Assembly: GCA_023055425.1 (NCBI GenBank)
Contig: JALGPY010000003.1
Span: 22,875,001-22,939,000, forward strand
DNA length: 64,000 bases
From: Linanthus parryae
Taxonomy: Eukaryota > Streptophyta > Magnoliopsida > Ericales > Polemoniaceae
Reading direction: 5' to 3'
A program made the position numbers and the translations under genes. Below are positions 20,750 to 31,817 of the stretch, piece by piece. Numbering within the stretch: position 1 is the stretch's first letter; every line of letters begins with the position of its first letter. Below the pieces are notes generated by a model that had not been told where the DNA came from, searched no databases, and was given only the letters and a program-made list of their open reading frames with translations.

Positions 20750-21889
20750 TTGGGTTCTCAGCTCTCAGGCATGACACTCAGCGTCCCGGACCAGACTTGG
20801 TATCTTGATTCCGGCGCATCTGCTCACCTCACTCCGCAGTCAAGTATCCTCTCCTCCCTCTCTTCATCTTGTCCTTTTCCTAACATACTTGTGGGAAACG
20901 GCTCCAGCATTCCAGTGAAAGGATCTGGCAATCACACCCTTACCACCAACACCCGTTCCCTTCACCTTAGAAATGTCTTACTCACCCCAAATGTTATCAA
21001 AAACTTAGTTTATGTTCGTCAATTTACCACTGACAATCAGGTTTCTGTTGAGTTTGACCCTTTTGGTTTTTCTGTGAAGGACTACGTTCGGGAGCTCTTT
21101 TACAGAGGAGCAACAGTTCGGGTGATCTACATCCATTCCAGCCTGGCCCACCACAGTCGTCCGCTGTCTCGTTAGCTGCTCTTCCTTCTGCAGTTTGGCA
21201 CAACCGCCTCGGTCATCCCGGGCTTCCAGTTTTAGATTTGCTTCGTAGTAGTCAGTTCATAGCTTGTCGTAGGAATAAATCAGACACTATTTGTCATGCT
21301 TGTCAGATTAGTAAACATGTGCGTTTGCCTTTCTTAGCTTCTACTTCTTCCACTGTTAGTCCGTTTGACATTGTTCACTGTGATTTATGGACATATCCGC
21401 TTTTAAGCAAATCGCACTATAAATACTACCTGCTACTCTTAGATGATTACACACATTTTCTCTGGGTTTTTCCACTAAAACAGAAAATCGAAGCAATATT
21501 GAAATTCAAACAATTCACTACCTTTGTCCAAACCCAGTTTCAGCGACCCATCAATAGTTTCCAATGTAACCTTGGTGGAGAATTTGATAATGGATCCTTT
21601 CACTCCCACGCCATTAATCATGTACTAGTCTTTCGGTTTGCGTTTCCTCAGACGTCATCTCAAAATGGCAAAGCTGAACGCATGATTCGTAGAATCAATG
21701 ACATTATGCGTGCTCTCCTAGCTCAGGCCTCTCGACCAGCCTCTTTCTGGGTTGAGTCTCTTCTCACTGCTGTCTACCTCCATAATATTCTTCCCACCAA
21801 ATTCCTTGGCAACATTATCCCCTCTGTTGCCCTCTATCATCGCTCGCTCTCCTATGAGCATCTTCGCACATTCGGATGCTTGTGTTACC
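20750..21889 (+). pseudogene. Ty1/copia pol fragment: protease and integrase, truncated
   Basis: The protease is visible as TWYLDSGASAHLT (active-site DSG near 20810), followed by LVYVRQFT. After a frameshift near 21100-21170 the integrase zinc region continues as AVWHNRLGHPGLP...CHAC. The catalytic core then runs through IVHCDLW, LDDYTHFLWVFPL, QCNLGGEF and SQNGKAERM. The second catalytic Asp is lost, since QCNLGGEF replaces the usual SDNGGEF. Homology stops at FGCLCY at 21889, where a gypsy-type LTR begins, so reverse transcriptase and RNase H are missing. The element is dead. Confidence 0.85.
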
Positions 21890-24046
21890 TGATGCGCAAT
21901 TTAGCGTGCTATTCGCAAGTATACGAATCAAGTAATATAGAGAGTATTTTCGACTCGGTTTATCGATCCCACAGGGATTTTGCAGGTTTTTCTAGTAATC
22001 GGTTTTAACGAACAGATTGTAAAAAGGAGGAATATTTTGAGAGGTTGAACGTAAATAACTGAAACGTAAATATTTTTGTGAAAGTTTTCTGAATAATCTT
22101 AAGGTTGTAAAACTAGGGTTTGAGATACTAGGTCCCGGGATCCCCTAGGGTTTTTCAGATTTTCGTTCTTTGTTTGACATGAAAACACACAGCAGTCTCG
22201 TTATCCGTGCCACGTACCAATTGTGCAGTATCTTTTCTTTTCCTGCACGTTATCACAATCCTGCAGACTGTCGGATTCCTGTTAAGCTGCCTAAATCTGC
22301 AGTATCGTTCTAAGGCTGCTAGGGTTTCTAACCTGTCCTGATGGCCCGGGTCAGATTCTCTAACAGTTGGTCTCAACGATTTCAGGCTAGTCCTAACTCC
22401 CCTTCGCTAGTCGGCCCATCGGGGTAAGGTGCTAAATTCTGTCTTTTCTTCCTAACCCTAACCGGACGTTTTCACCTACCGGCTCGGGTCTGTAGCAATT
22501 CTGGTTCGCGACTCCGATCATGCATAAACAGTAAAATTCAAAGACAGAATAACTGATAAAGCTGCTGATATTAAGATAACGTAATCATGAATTCATAGTC
22601 AAAACGTAGAACTAATCTCTGAGTACGAAACCCTAGGTTCACCGAGAACCTAGGTAAAATTTTAGCTACTAGAACTCATAACGAAATAACACAGTTTTTG
22701 AATGAGAGAGAAGAAGAGCAAACGGGTTTCTTGAATCGGGATTCACGTTTCCGTGCTCTCCGGGGATGCTCCGACTTCTCCTTCGGTTGTGCTGTCTTGT
22801 GTTGTGTATTGTCTGCTAATTTCTCAAAACGAGTCTGGACGAGTCTTTAAATAGTGCTGTTTTTCCCGAAACGCGTGCGCCAGAAATTACGGAAACTGCC
22901 ATCAGTCCACCGACTCGGGAAAAAAAAGTCAAACTGGCTGCGTATATACGCAAGGCTGCGTATATACTCAAGGCTGCGTATATACTCAAGGCTGCGTATA
23001 TACTCAACCAGGGGCCCAAAATCCACCCACCTCCACCTTCCCTGCCTGCGTATATACGCAAGGTTGCGTATATACGCAAGCAGGGGGTGGTGGTGGTGGC
23101 CCTGCTTGGTCTTTTGGTGGGCCCGTTTTGGTGGGCCCGGTTGGGTCTCCTGGGTCCCACTCTTCTGCCTGAAATCTCCAGTTTTCCTTCCTCGGTGTCT
23201 TCCTGCTTTCCCGTGTTCCCGTCTAGCGTTTTGACCCGAAACTTATCAAAATTACGAAAATACCCCTGGGTCAAAATCGCTCCAAATTCTGTCCAATCTT
23301 GGCTCTGGCCATAGGAAAACTGCTGACTGAATTTGGGAGACAAAATCTGAACTTGACTCCGGAAACCCGGGCCCGGTGCCAAAATGACCAAAATACCCCT
23401 AGGCCAAAACTTTCCCGGAAATCGTCATGAACCTTAAATAGTTGCTCCTGACTCTGGATACCGGGAACCGAGACTCCTTACTCGGGCGTGGCCTGACTGG
23501 GACCCACACTTGACGGGAGTCGGTTTTTCGGCCGGACTCCGTTTCAGCATTATAACCTGTTTTCGGAAAGCTCTTGACGTCTCCGTTCTTTTGCCCCTGG
23601 TTTCACTTCAAAATTCCAAGTCAAGCTCAAGATATTGTCAACCGAGCGCATCCCGGTGATTCTCGGTTTTGGCGTTTTTAGCTTCCTCGGTCGGTTTTCA
23701 CTGCTCGTTTCTCCTCCAGTCTTTCCGTTTTCTGTTCCGCTCTCCTTTGTACCAGTCTCGGTCAAATCCTGCTCCGAGCATTTTCTGCACGTTTCCCGAG
23801 GCAATCCCGGTTCTGTCTCGGCACGCTTCCCAATGCACTTTCCGAACCTGTTCCTGAAAAAGCAAGAAAAAACCCGCGATCATATCCAATAAAAGTACGA
23901 AACATGCAGAAATTCACGAAGAGCAAATAAACGTCTCGTTCCTAAAACCGAGGCTTTCCGAGGGTGAATTCTGGCTAAAACGCGGTTTTCCAGCACACAT
24001 ACACGTCAAATCAGGCTAAAAGATAACCCCTATTTGGGCGCTATCA
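21890..24046 (-). mobile_element. Long LTR (2157 bp) of a gypsy-type element, minus orientation
   Basis: On the minus strand it begins TGATAGCGCCCAAATAGGGG and ends GCTAAATTGCGCATCA, so it is TG...CA bounded. A CCCTGTGGGATCGATA segment near its 3' end is common in plant Athila/Tat-type LTRs. Immediately outside its 5' edge is a GTGTGTGGGTATT purine-rich tract, as expected before a 3' LTR. No primer site follows its 3' edge, which abuts copia integrase at 21889. It contains TGCGTATATACGCA palindrome repeats. The exact lineage is an inference. Confidence 0.65.
22939..23078. repeat. TGCGTATATACGCA palindrome cluster in the LTR
   Basis: Three perfect 14-bp palindromes (22939-22952, 23047-23060, 23065-23078) and three TGCGTATATACTCA variants. 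Related forms recur near 26288 and 26369 in the internal region. Confidence 0.85.
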
Positions 24047-26400
24047 AATACCCACACACTAAACTTTGCTCGTCCCGAGCAAACTCCAGCAATATACTAC
24101 CAATGCATACTATCCCGAATCAATCCAAAGCGGTGTAACTGCACTTATTTAAAAACAGTATTAATATTATAAAAACAGTTTATATTTTTTTTTGGTGAGA
24201 CTAGGCAATCTCTTCAACTCAAACTGAACATCATCAAGTTCTCATATTCCCCTAAATTTCAGAAACTGCGGTGATCGGAAGAACTCGCGGCAAGCCTAGG
24301 TTAGGAACAAGCACGAACACCACTTACTTCCGCTTTTGCACGCAAACCGAACGTATCCCTAACGCACACCTTCCGTGCTTTTACTCTGGGTGTAATGTAA
24401 ATCTGCCGGCTTTGGGACGGTAGGATAAGTCATTTAGAAACGATGTCCTAAACGTCACAGCACACTCACACATACCCCAATCTGACACTCCCTCACCAAG
24501 ATGACAGAAACTGACCCAAATCACCTAAGATTCTAGACACTCAATTTCCCCAATCCCGGTGTAACTGCCGTTCTCGCGGCCACAACTGTGAACGAATGTG
24601 AAACTGTGATAAAAATTGTCGGCCAGACGTTTTGAAATAGAATCAATCAAGCACCCTGAATTTTCTGCCTTTGCTACTCTTCGTTTTTCATTTTTTTTTT
24701 CATTTTTTTTTTTTTTTTGCGGGGCAACACAATAAACAATATAAACCAGGCCAACTCTATGATAAACCAAAAACGTGGGGTGGCAGAAAAATACTGAAAT
24801 AAAATCTGAAACGACCACCCCCACACTAATTTTGAACCATGTAGTCAATCTGTAAAATAATCGCGCTTTTCCAACCGATCCTCCTCACTCCAAGGATGTC
24901 TAAATAGCACAGCGCGTCCTCCAATAACCCTGTCAACCCAAAGTCCCCCATGTCGTGCGGAAAATTTACGCACTACGGCTCTCCTCCTGTGCTCACGGTG
25001 TAATGTCGTGAGTCACCGCCACACCAAAGTGTGTTGCCGTCACTATCTCACCCTTACACACCCTCAAATATAAAAATAAAGCTCATCCACTATCAAATAT
25101 GACAATTCTGCTCTACCCCAGAAAATCCCCCTCAACTCAACTCTCTCGTGCCATGACGCGTAGGAAAGGTAAAAATACTAACAATGATGCGAGTATAAAA
25201 AAACGGCTTCCTAGGTCAAACGGTTACCAAGAAAAGGATTAATGGATCAACGGGGCTCACTAGTGGACCTAAGGCGCGAGACAGGACGTGAGGTCCCCTA
25301 TAGCCTATCACTCCACCAAATAATGTGGTGACCGTGATGGCGGGTTGACGACTACCTGGTGACGGTGGTCTGGCAGCTAGTCGGATACATTGCTCGGTAG
25401 ACAGCTACTTGCGTTTTCTGAAGTGTATTGGCTCTATTAACTCCCCTAGACAGATTCTCGCAGCTCTTCCTCACCTAAGTTCGTCCACTTCGGGAAATTT
25501 TCTATCATCAAGCTCTCTCCAGTTTTAAGCTAAATCCTTCACCCAGTCTCAAAATTTTCAATTTTTTAATTATTATTTTTTTTTAATAAAACGTAATGCA
25601 GTTACAACGCCACCACCCCCACACTGGATGGTGCCATGCCCTCATGGTACTAATCATCAGGCATATAATCTGGATTGGATGAGCTGGCTTGCCTCATCGA
25701 ATGGAACAACTTGTAGCATATGCAGAAAAATAAAGCGAGAGACAGAAATTGAACCTGTGCACCCGGAGTCAGTTCTTACAGGTGCGGAACTTTTCGCAGA
25801 TCCCGGTGGAGAAGGACCGTTGACCGGTCGCCAGAAAATTTCTCGACAGAAGCTGTCAACCTTTCGGGCTCCATGTGCGCTCTTCAAATGTGCAATCCCC
25901 GAGCACCATTGTGTTTGACAATGTGCTCCCATATGGTCGAGTATACTTCCGTACACCGGGGTCGATTGCTCGGTTCGACAGAAAAATTGTTCCTGAAAAA
26001 TCCCCAACTCGTATGAGTCCCTGTGACGGTCGAGTGTGCCAGAACACACCGGGGTCGATTCTTCAATATTTCGAAAATCTGTTTTTCTATCTACGGAATT
26101 TTCTGAATACGCTTCAAACTCCACGGATCTGTGTATGGAGGTAGAGAGAGAAAAATGGGTCAAAAACGTGCTACTCTCCGGAAAAAAAAATAAATATTAT
26201 TTTTTTTCTTCTGCCTATACGCAAACATAGAGCATTTTTGAAAAAGTTTTTTTTTTTTTTTTTTTTTTTTCCATATTTTCACTGCTGGCTGCATATATAC
26301 GCAGGCAGCAACAAAAATAATTTTTCATTTTTTTTTTTTTTTAAATTCTGAAATTTTCGCTGCTGACTGCGTTTATACGCATCTCTTTGTAGTTTAACAA
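24047..26400 (-). mobile_element. Internal 3' region of the gypsy-type element, no recognisable gene
   Basis: By position this is the stretch upstream of the 3' LTR on the minus strand. Open frames occur (for example 25657-26163), but none shows a retroviral domain. A CACCGGGGTCGATT motif is repeated near 25957 and 26050. The right boundary is not sharp; a TTACC that could pair with 21885-21889 occurs at 26528-26532 but is not placed right after a CA end. Confidence 0.4.
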
Positions 26401-26797
26401 AAAAATTGGTATCAGAAAACCATTGCACTCAAATGGTTCCCAATGGTTTTTTTTCCTTGCTCGGCCGTGTAATTCTCAAGTTTTATTTATTTCCCACATC
26501 TTATGTTACAAGATTGGCTGGCATTGTTTACCAATCTCTTAGTCGATATAATTCTCACAGCACTGTAGACGCATATAACTGTTGACTTCCAACATCCTCT
26601 TATTTGAGATCTTCCAACATTCATTTGAGGTCACACAGCCCTACAAATTGTCGACCAACTTTAGTAGACAAATATCTCATGTTTCGACAAGGACTGCAAT
26701 ATGTTCATATGTGAGTATAGTTTAGTCTACTTGATATGAGACGATGGGACGATGTTTTTCCATATCATCGCAATCCGGAATCATCAGCCCTAAATCA

Positions 26798-26872
26798 TAG
26801 CTCAATTGGCAAAATGGCCTAGTTGTTGTCGTGGCTGTCGTGCTTGCGACCTGGAGTGTCAGAGTTCAAATC
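26798..26872 (+). mobile_element. Candidate tRNA-derived SINE head
   Basis: TAGCTCAATTGG at 26798-26809 fits a polymerase III A box, and GAGTTCAAATC at 26862-26872 approximates a B box about 55 bases later. The sequence does not fold as a full tRNA. The downstream body and tail (to about 26960) are unclear, with no firm target duplication. Confidence 0.4.
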
Positions 26873-27214
26873 AATTTTAACAAAAAATGAGAATTTGAGT
26901 GCGGGCTCCTTTCAAACTAATCAGTTGACACACAGAGGTACCGTGATTGGCTGAGGGCCTGAGGCACACCTTGCAATTTACCTCCACAACTATTCCTGGA
27001 CAGGGGGGTGGGGGACTCTTAGAATTCGGGTTCAACCTTTAAGATATGTCGAATGTGGTTCCAGTGATGGATTGCAAATATTTGGGGTTGCACCAATACT
27101 TCCAACTTCCAAGAGATTTGGACCAAATAATGCAATAAGCTCCCGTGAAAAGAAGAGAGGCTTTGAAGGAGGGGGTATCTTTGCATATGCAGCCTTCATA
27201 GAGGAAGTATGGAT

Positions 27215-27388
27215 GTGTGGATGATGAAGTGCTATGGAGTCCAAGAGTGGTGCACTAAACTTATTTCGGTTGGTCCGCAGAAAGATGTTTACAAATGTGA
27301 TGTCATAATTCCTTTGGGTTTGTCAAAGGATGGCACCAAAGTTATCTTGATGCAAATTAAATTGCAACAGGCTAATCTGGTATGGTAA
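27215..27388 (+). pseudogene. F-box-associated domain fragment
   Basis: The 57-codon frame reads VWMMKCYGVQEWCTKLISVG and continues through PLGLSKDGTKVI to a TAA at 27386-27388. It corresponds to the late FBA region (DVWVMK.YGV.ESWTKLFSV...PLA.SKDG..VL). Everything upstream is missing and no start is visible, so it is a relic. It points away from the minus-strand copy at 27986-28644. Confidence 0.75.
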
Positions 27389-27985
27389 ATAGTGAACATG
27401 TTTGTGATCAAGCCTTGAGATTATCAGGGAGAGGATGTTATGCAAAGCTTTGTTAGCCTATGAGTGGAACTAACGTTTAGAGGGAATCGGTGCAGAGGAC
27501 GGAGAATAAGGTTTGAAAAAACAGATTGGGGAGAAAAGTACTAGTATGCTACAAGGCTTTTAAGTATCTTGAAATTATGTTTATTAGGGTATTTAAGCAT
27601 TAGGCGTAGTCAAGTAAATTGCTTTGTATGTGATATTCTTAACGATAGTGGAATTGTAATTTCATGTTTTGCTGTCTGGTTGAATTAATGAAGGAAATCT
27701 TAGGTACATAGCTTCGCAAAATCATATGTATGTCTCTCAGTTCATGAGAATAGAAACAAGCAACATGGACGTTTATTGCAGCAGACATATTTGGATGTGG
27801 TACTGTCATAAGCCTATAAAGGGCACTTAGAAATTCTAATACCCCCGCATCCTTTGTATGTTAACTTGTTGTTGGAATTAATGTTTACAAGAATTCATGT
27901 GTTAAGACCATTGTCAGCAACTGTTATTCTGTTGATTACATTGGTCCAATTACCTGTTCCTGAGCTACACTTGCAATGGTCTTGA

Positions 27986-28644
27986 TCAACTGCAAATAAA
28001 ACTTTTAGACAACACATCATGATACAGCGAGTGGTCGTTAACAACTTTTGTCCAAGAGTTGGTCTTTAGGCTGTAAACCTTAACCTGTGTTGTGAGATCG
28101 ATGTTGTTACCATAAAACTGAAGAATCCTCATGACTTTGTAATCATCGTGGATTGAATCATGCCCCAAACCATAGAAATATGCTTGGTCGCACTGGTGTG
28201 AGGTTTGTATATCATCATCATCATCATCATAAGTGGTGGTGGGTGGCAACTTTTGGTGGTTTCTGGTGAAAGGATTCAGGATTGAAACATGGTAGATTTC
28301 TCTATCACTTACAAGTATGAGACCATCACATGAACCAAAAACCATGGGAAACCACAAGCCAGGGTTTTCATCGAGTTTGACGGCCAGTGGTGAAGAAGAA
28401 GAAGAAGAATCCACCTTCCCCGTCGTCATGATCACGGAGTACATACTGGGTTTTTTGAAAGGGGCACGTATTACTAGTTCGAGGTTTGGGTTGTCTATGG
28501 ATCGTTTGAGATGCAATTTGGTGAAATAGGGGCTGTCGATTAGATCACACCAGGGTTTAGAAACGCACCTGAACCGTAGGATTGGCTCCACAGTCAACCG
28601 TGAGAGTATGCCGGCAACGATGTTTCCGCCGGAAGATGAGACAT
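27986..28644 (-). pseudogene. F-box/FBA gene, 5' frameshifted and 3' truncated
   Basis: An ATG at 28644-28642 opens MSHLPAE. The matching F-box sequence (IVAGILSRLTVEPILRFRCV, then SKPWCDLI) continues in another frame, which fits a 2-base insertion just after LPAE. The body then runs as one frame through SCDGLILVSDREIYHVSILN, YGLGHDSIHDDYKVMR and VKVYSLKTNSW. It stops at 27986 after about 200 residues, where homologs of about 390 continue with the rest of the FBA domain. No ATG begins the intact frame, so a functional product is unlikely. Confidence 0.8.
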
Positions 28645-31553
28645 TTCTTTCTGTAGTCTCTGGTTAGGGTTCAATCGGACAAACGGCAATTAACGCTGTT
28701 GTCTTGTGTCCAACCCTCTGCTATACTGTGCATTATTATCGGGCCGGCTCTAGCCTGGCCCACCATGCATATTTGATGTAGAGTCCACGGAGAGCAATGA
28801 TACCAACATCTACGTCCCAAATCAGTGAAATCACCCACACCTCATCTAGATAACTTCACATTATGTAAATCTATTTTCAGAATATTCATCAATATTGCAT
28901 ATGTGAACATATTACAGTACATTTTCGTATCCAGAAATAGTAGTAACAATTATAAAATTCCCTCTGATGTGAATTACTCGTATTTACGTAAGATTGTGTG
29001 ATCTTACTCTGAATTGTACTAAAACAATTGTGGCATATATGTTTGTCTTGAGAGATTTCTTTTTTAATCTTGAGAGATTCTTCTGCTCGGGGAAACTTGA
29101 GCTACATTCTGACTAACAAAAGATAATCATTCTAATTTTTTTGCTAAAAAGTACATGTAACAAATTATTTAACAGCGAAATCTCAACCGCCTCTGGCCAC
29201 ATACATGCTTCATTTAACGGCGAAGTGGAACCGCTGCACCGGCCGCGGAAGGCACTGTAAGCAGCAGTTTTGTTGATTTTTAAGGGGTTGGTCGCCTTTT
29301 TCAGCAATACTACACAATTCTTACCATGTACAGGCTCATTTAACTCATTTCCACAACATTTGAGCAAAATAGCTCATTTAATAGCATTTGAACAAAAAAA
29401 ATAACAGGTGAAATACCGAATCCGCAAACAAAATGACAAAGTACCATATGTACTCTGGAACTTCAGGCTACTTAATAATACTTTCATTTATGAGAAATCC
29501 TACCACTAGTACAGGGTTTCAAACAAATCATTCAGTTAAACATACCTCAGCATAGATACATAAACATGTCCGGTGAACCAACTAAACAACTTTCAACAAA
29601 CCTTGAAACCTAATAAGTCCAAGAGTCCAGTGAACCAACTACCTCAGCATAGATACATAAACATGTCGATCTAACTCAATCCTTCAAAAGCGCCAATAGC
29701 ACGTTCAGACTACATGGACTTCACTAATGAGTAGCATAGCAGTTTAGCTAGAAGCACCAGATTTCTGCGCAACAGGGCCACCTCCTTTGATCTTCTCTTT
29801 CTGAAATCCAGAATCTGTAGTAAAACCCAAATATTAGAGGTGTGTATAGAAATGTGATAAAATGCATCTCTGATGGGTCAAAGCACTGCTTGGCTACAGA
29901 TTGTGTAAACTTCATCAAATGGGTTAATTTTGAGCCAAATGATACATTAAATGGACGAAAGAACGAAAATAAGATAGGCAAAAAATGAGTTTCTGTGCAG
30001 ATAGTAGATCAAGCACTGTTTTTCCAATTTCAAACTAAGAAAAAGGACTAGAGACTTTGGCGGTCCTTCTAACTCTTCTTATATTCTACGATTTATTGAA
30101 GCTCATGCCAGCGACTACCTAAACGTGTATTTACCATGTTGAGAATTATGCCACCGATGGTAAATAAGTCACAGTGCCTATCAAAAAACATATCCTATTC
30201 TCAAACACCAAAAGAAAAGTATCAACTACGAACGAATTACATATACTGTAGCACTTCTCTTTCTTAATTCATTTGTCGAAACTCGAAAGCAATCGGCTAC
30301 TTGTACGAAGATCGTCTCCAGTAAAAGCAAAACAGAAGAAAGTTGGTAGAAGTTTATAAAAAAAGAGGCTGAAATGGAACAGGTAAAACACAAATCAGAA
30401 ATTACACCCAGTCGAAGACGAACAGACAAGCTGGGCAAGACATATCTTCCTATTGTAAAAGGAGAAGGCAAGCTTACACTCAGTGGCCAAAACGTTAAAG
30501 GCAAAAGAGCCAATGTCACAACGTTACCCGCTCTGGCACACAAAGCGTTTATACTCTGGCACACAAAGCGTTTATACTTGGAAGTGGTTATTCGAATCTC
30601 GATAATGTAATTACACATCCTTCCTAAAATGTGGAAAGTTCCAAAGCACTGTATATTTAGAGGAATAAAGAGACGGTGGGGGTCTAAATTAAGAAAGGCT
30701 TGTTTTCAGTTCAGTTGAGAGAGAGTGTATGAGTTGTGACTCAGGAAACATACTGCACAGGATATTGCTTTAAGTGGCTATCAAACTTTTATGGATTCTG
30801 GCTAGATTATGAGATTTCTGGATTAACATAACCTATGAAGTGCCTACAAAGTTGAAATAGGTAAACAAAACATGTGGTTGAGCTAACAGGTAGATAAGGG
30901 ACTGCAGCGACGGTTCCAAACACATCAATGGGCTTAAATCTACTATATTCTAAATATTTCTTTTTTCAATAATACCTATAGTTCAAGCAAAATTATATAA
31001 AAATATTTTGTAATGTTTAAAGTCAGTGCCATCATAAGCTCTAACATCTCCTTAAAAAAGTAGTTGCGTGCTAACAAACCTCTTTCATATTTTCACTTTC
31101 CTACCCACAGAAACAAACCACCATCCTTCTAAATCCTGTAATTTCATTCCAAGTTTTACTCACTTTCCCAAGTCATTCAGACCACATCTTAGATTTCGAT
31201 TGGCAGAATCTACAAAGGTGATATATTTAGAACCTGCAGATTTTAAAATTCAGTTATATATTTCATTTCATTTTCCTAGATTGACATGATTTTCCTTTTT
31301 GTGAGCCTAAAACAATGTTAGAGACGGGGAGCACTTGAGCTGTCGAGCCATCCAAACCGGCCAACCCAACCCAATCTGAACCATACTTAGTGGTTACTCA
31401 CTAGTTTGGTTGTAGTTTGAAATTATCCAGAACAGACAAGTCAGTTTTGTTCATGGTCATTTGAATTCAATCAACCCAACCCAACCAGGATATGTATGAG
31501 TTACATGTTAATATCTTCAGAATTACGTTATTACCAATATATGTTCTATATTA
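28645..31553. other. Upstream flank of truncated F-box copy; duplicated unit A
   Basis: No gene supported. From about 29400 to 30850 it is diverged but collinear with 41330-42960 and 59690-61260. Landmarks are CTTCAC...CAGCATAGCA, GACATATCTTCCTATTGTAA and GTGGCTATCAAACTTTTATGG. It includes a 23-bp tandem duplication near 30539-30584. Confidence 0.6.
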
Positions 31554-31816
31554 CTTCTTCCGCCCGCAAGGACAGTCTGTTTTTTACACTGCGACTTTTT
31601 TTTAGACACGCAATTAATGCATCATATTCATGCTACAAGTTTTGAAAGACTATTTCCACTATTATCACTGATTTTGCTTTATTCAAGACTAGGTGCATTG
31701 AATATGAATGGGTAGTATTGAAACTTTATTATATTTTTAACATTGAAAATGTAAGTGGGACTATTTTTGGACAGATCTAAATGAAAATATTGATTGTTTC
31801 TGCGGGACGGAGGGAG
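31554..31816. mobile_element. Stowaway-like MITE, 263 bp
   Basis: The left end CTTCTTCCGCCCGCAAGGAC and the complement of the right end CTCCCTCCGTCCCGCAGAAA form imperfect inverted repeats. TA dinucleotides flank both sides (31552-31553 and 31817-31818). Confidence 0.8.
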
Positions 31817-31817
31817 T

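Noticed and set aside
22816..23391. Frames with repeated LRIYA/LSIYA peptides on both strands
   Set aside because: They come from the TGCGTATATACGCA palindromes of the LTR and have no other protein-like features.
26528..26532. TTACC as the far-side 5-bp duplication of the gypsy-type insertion
   Set aside because: It is not adjacent to a CA element end, and five bases match by chance too easily, so the right boundary is left open.
26798..26872. A tRNA gene
   Set aside because: Only box A- and B-like motifs are present; acceptor and anticodon stems do not form, so a SINE head is the better reading.
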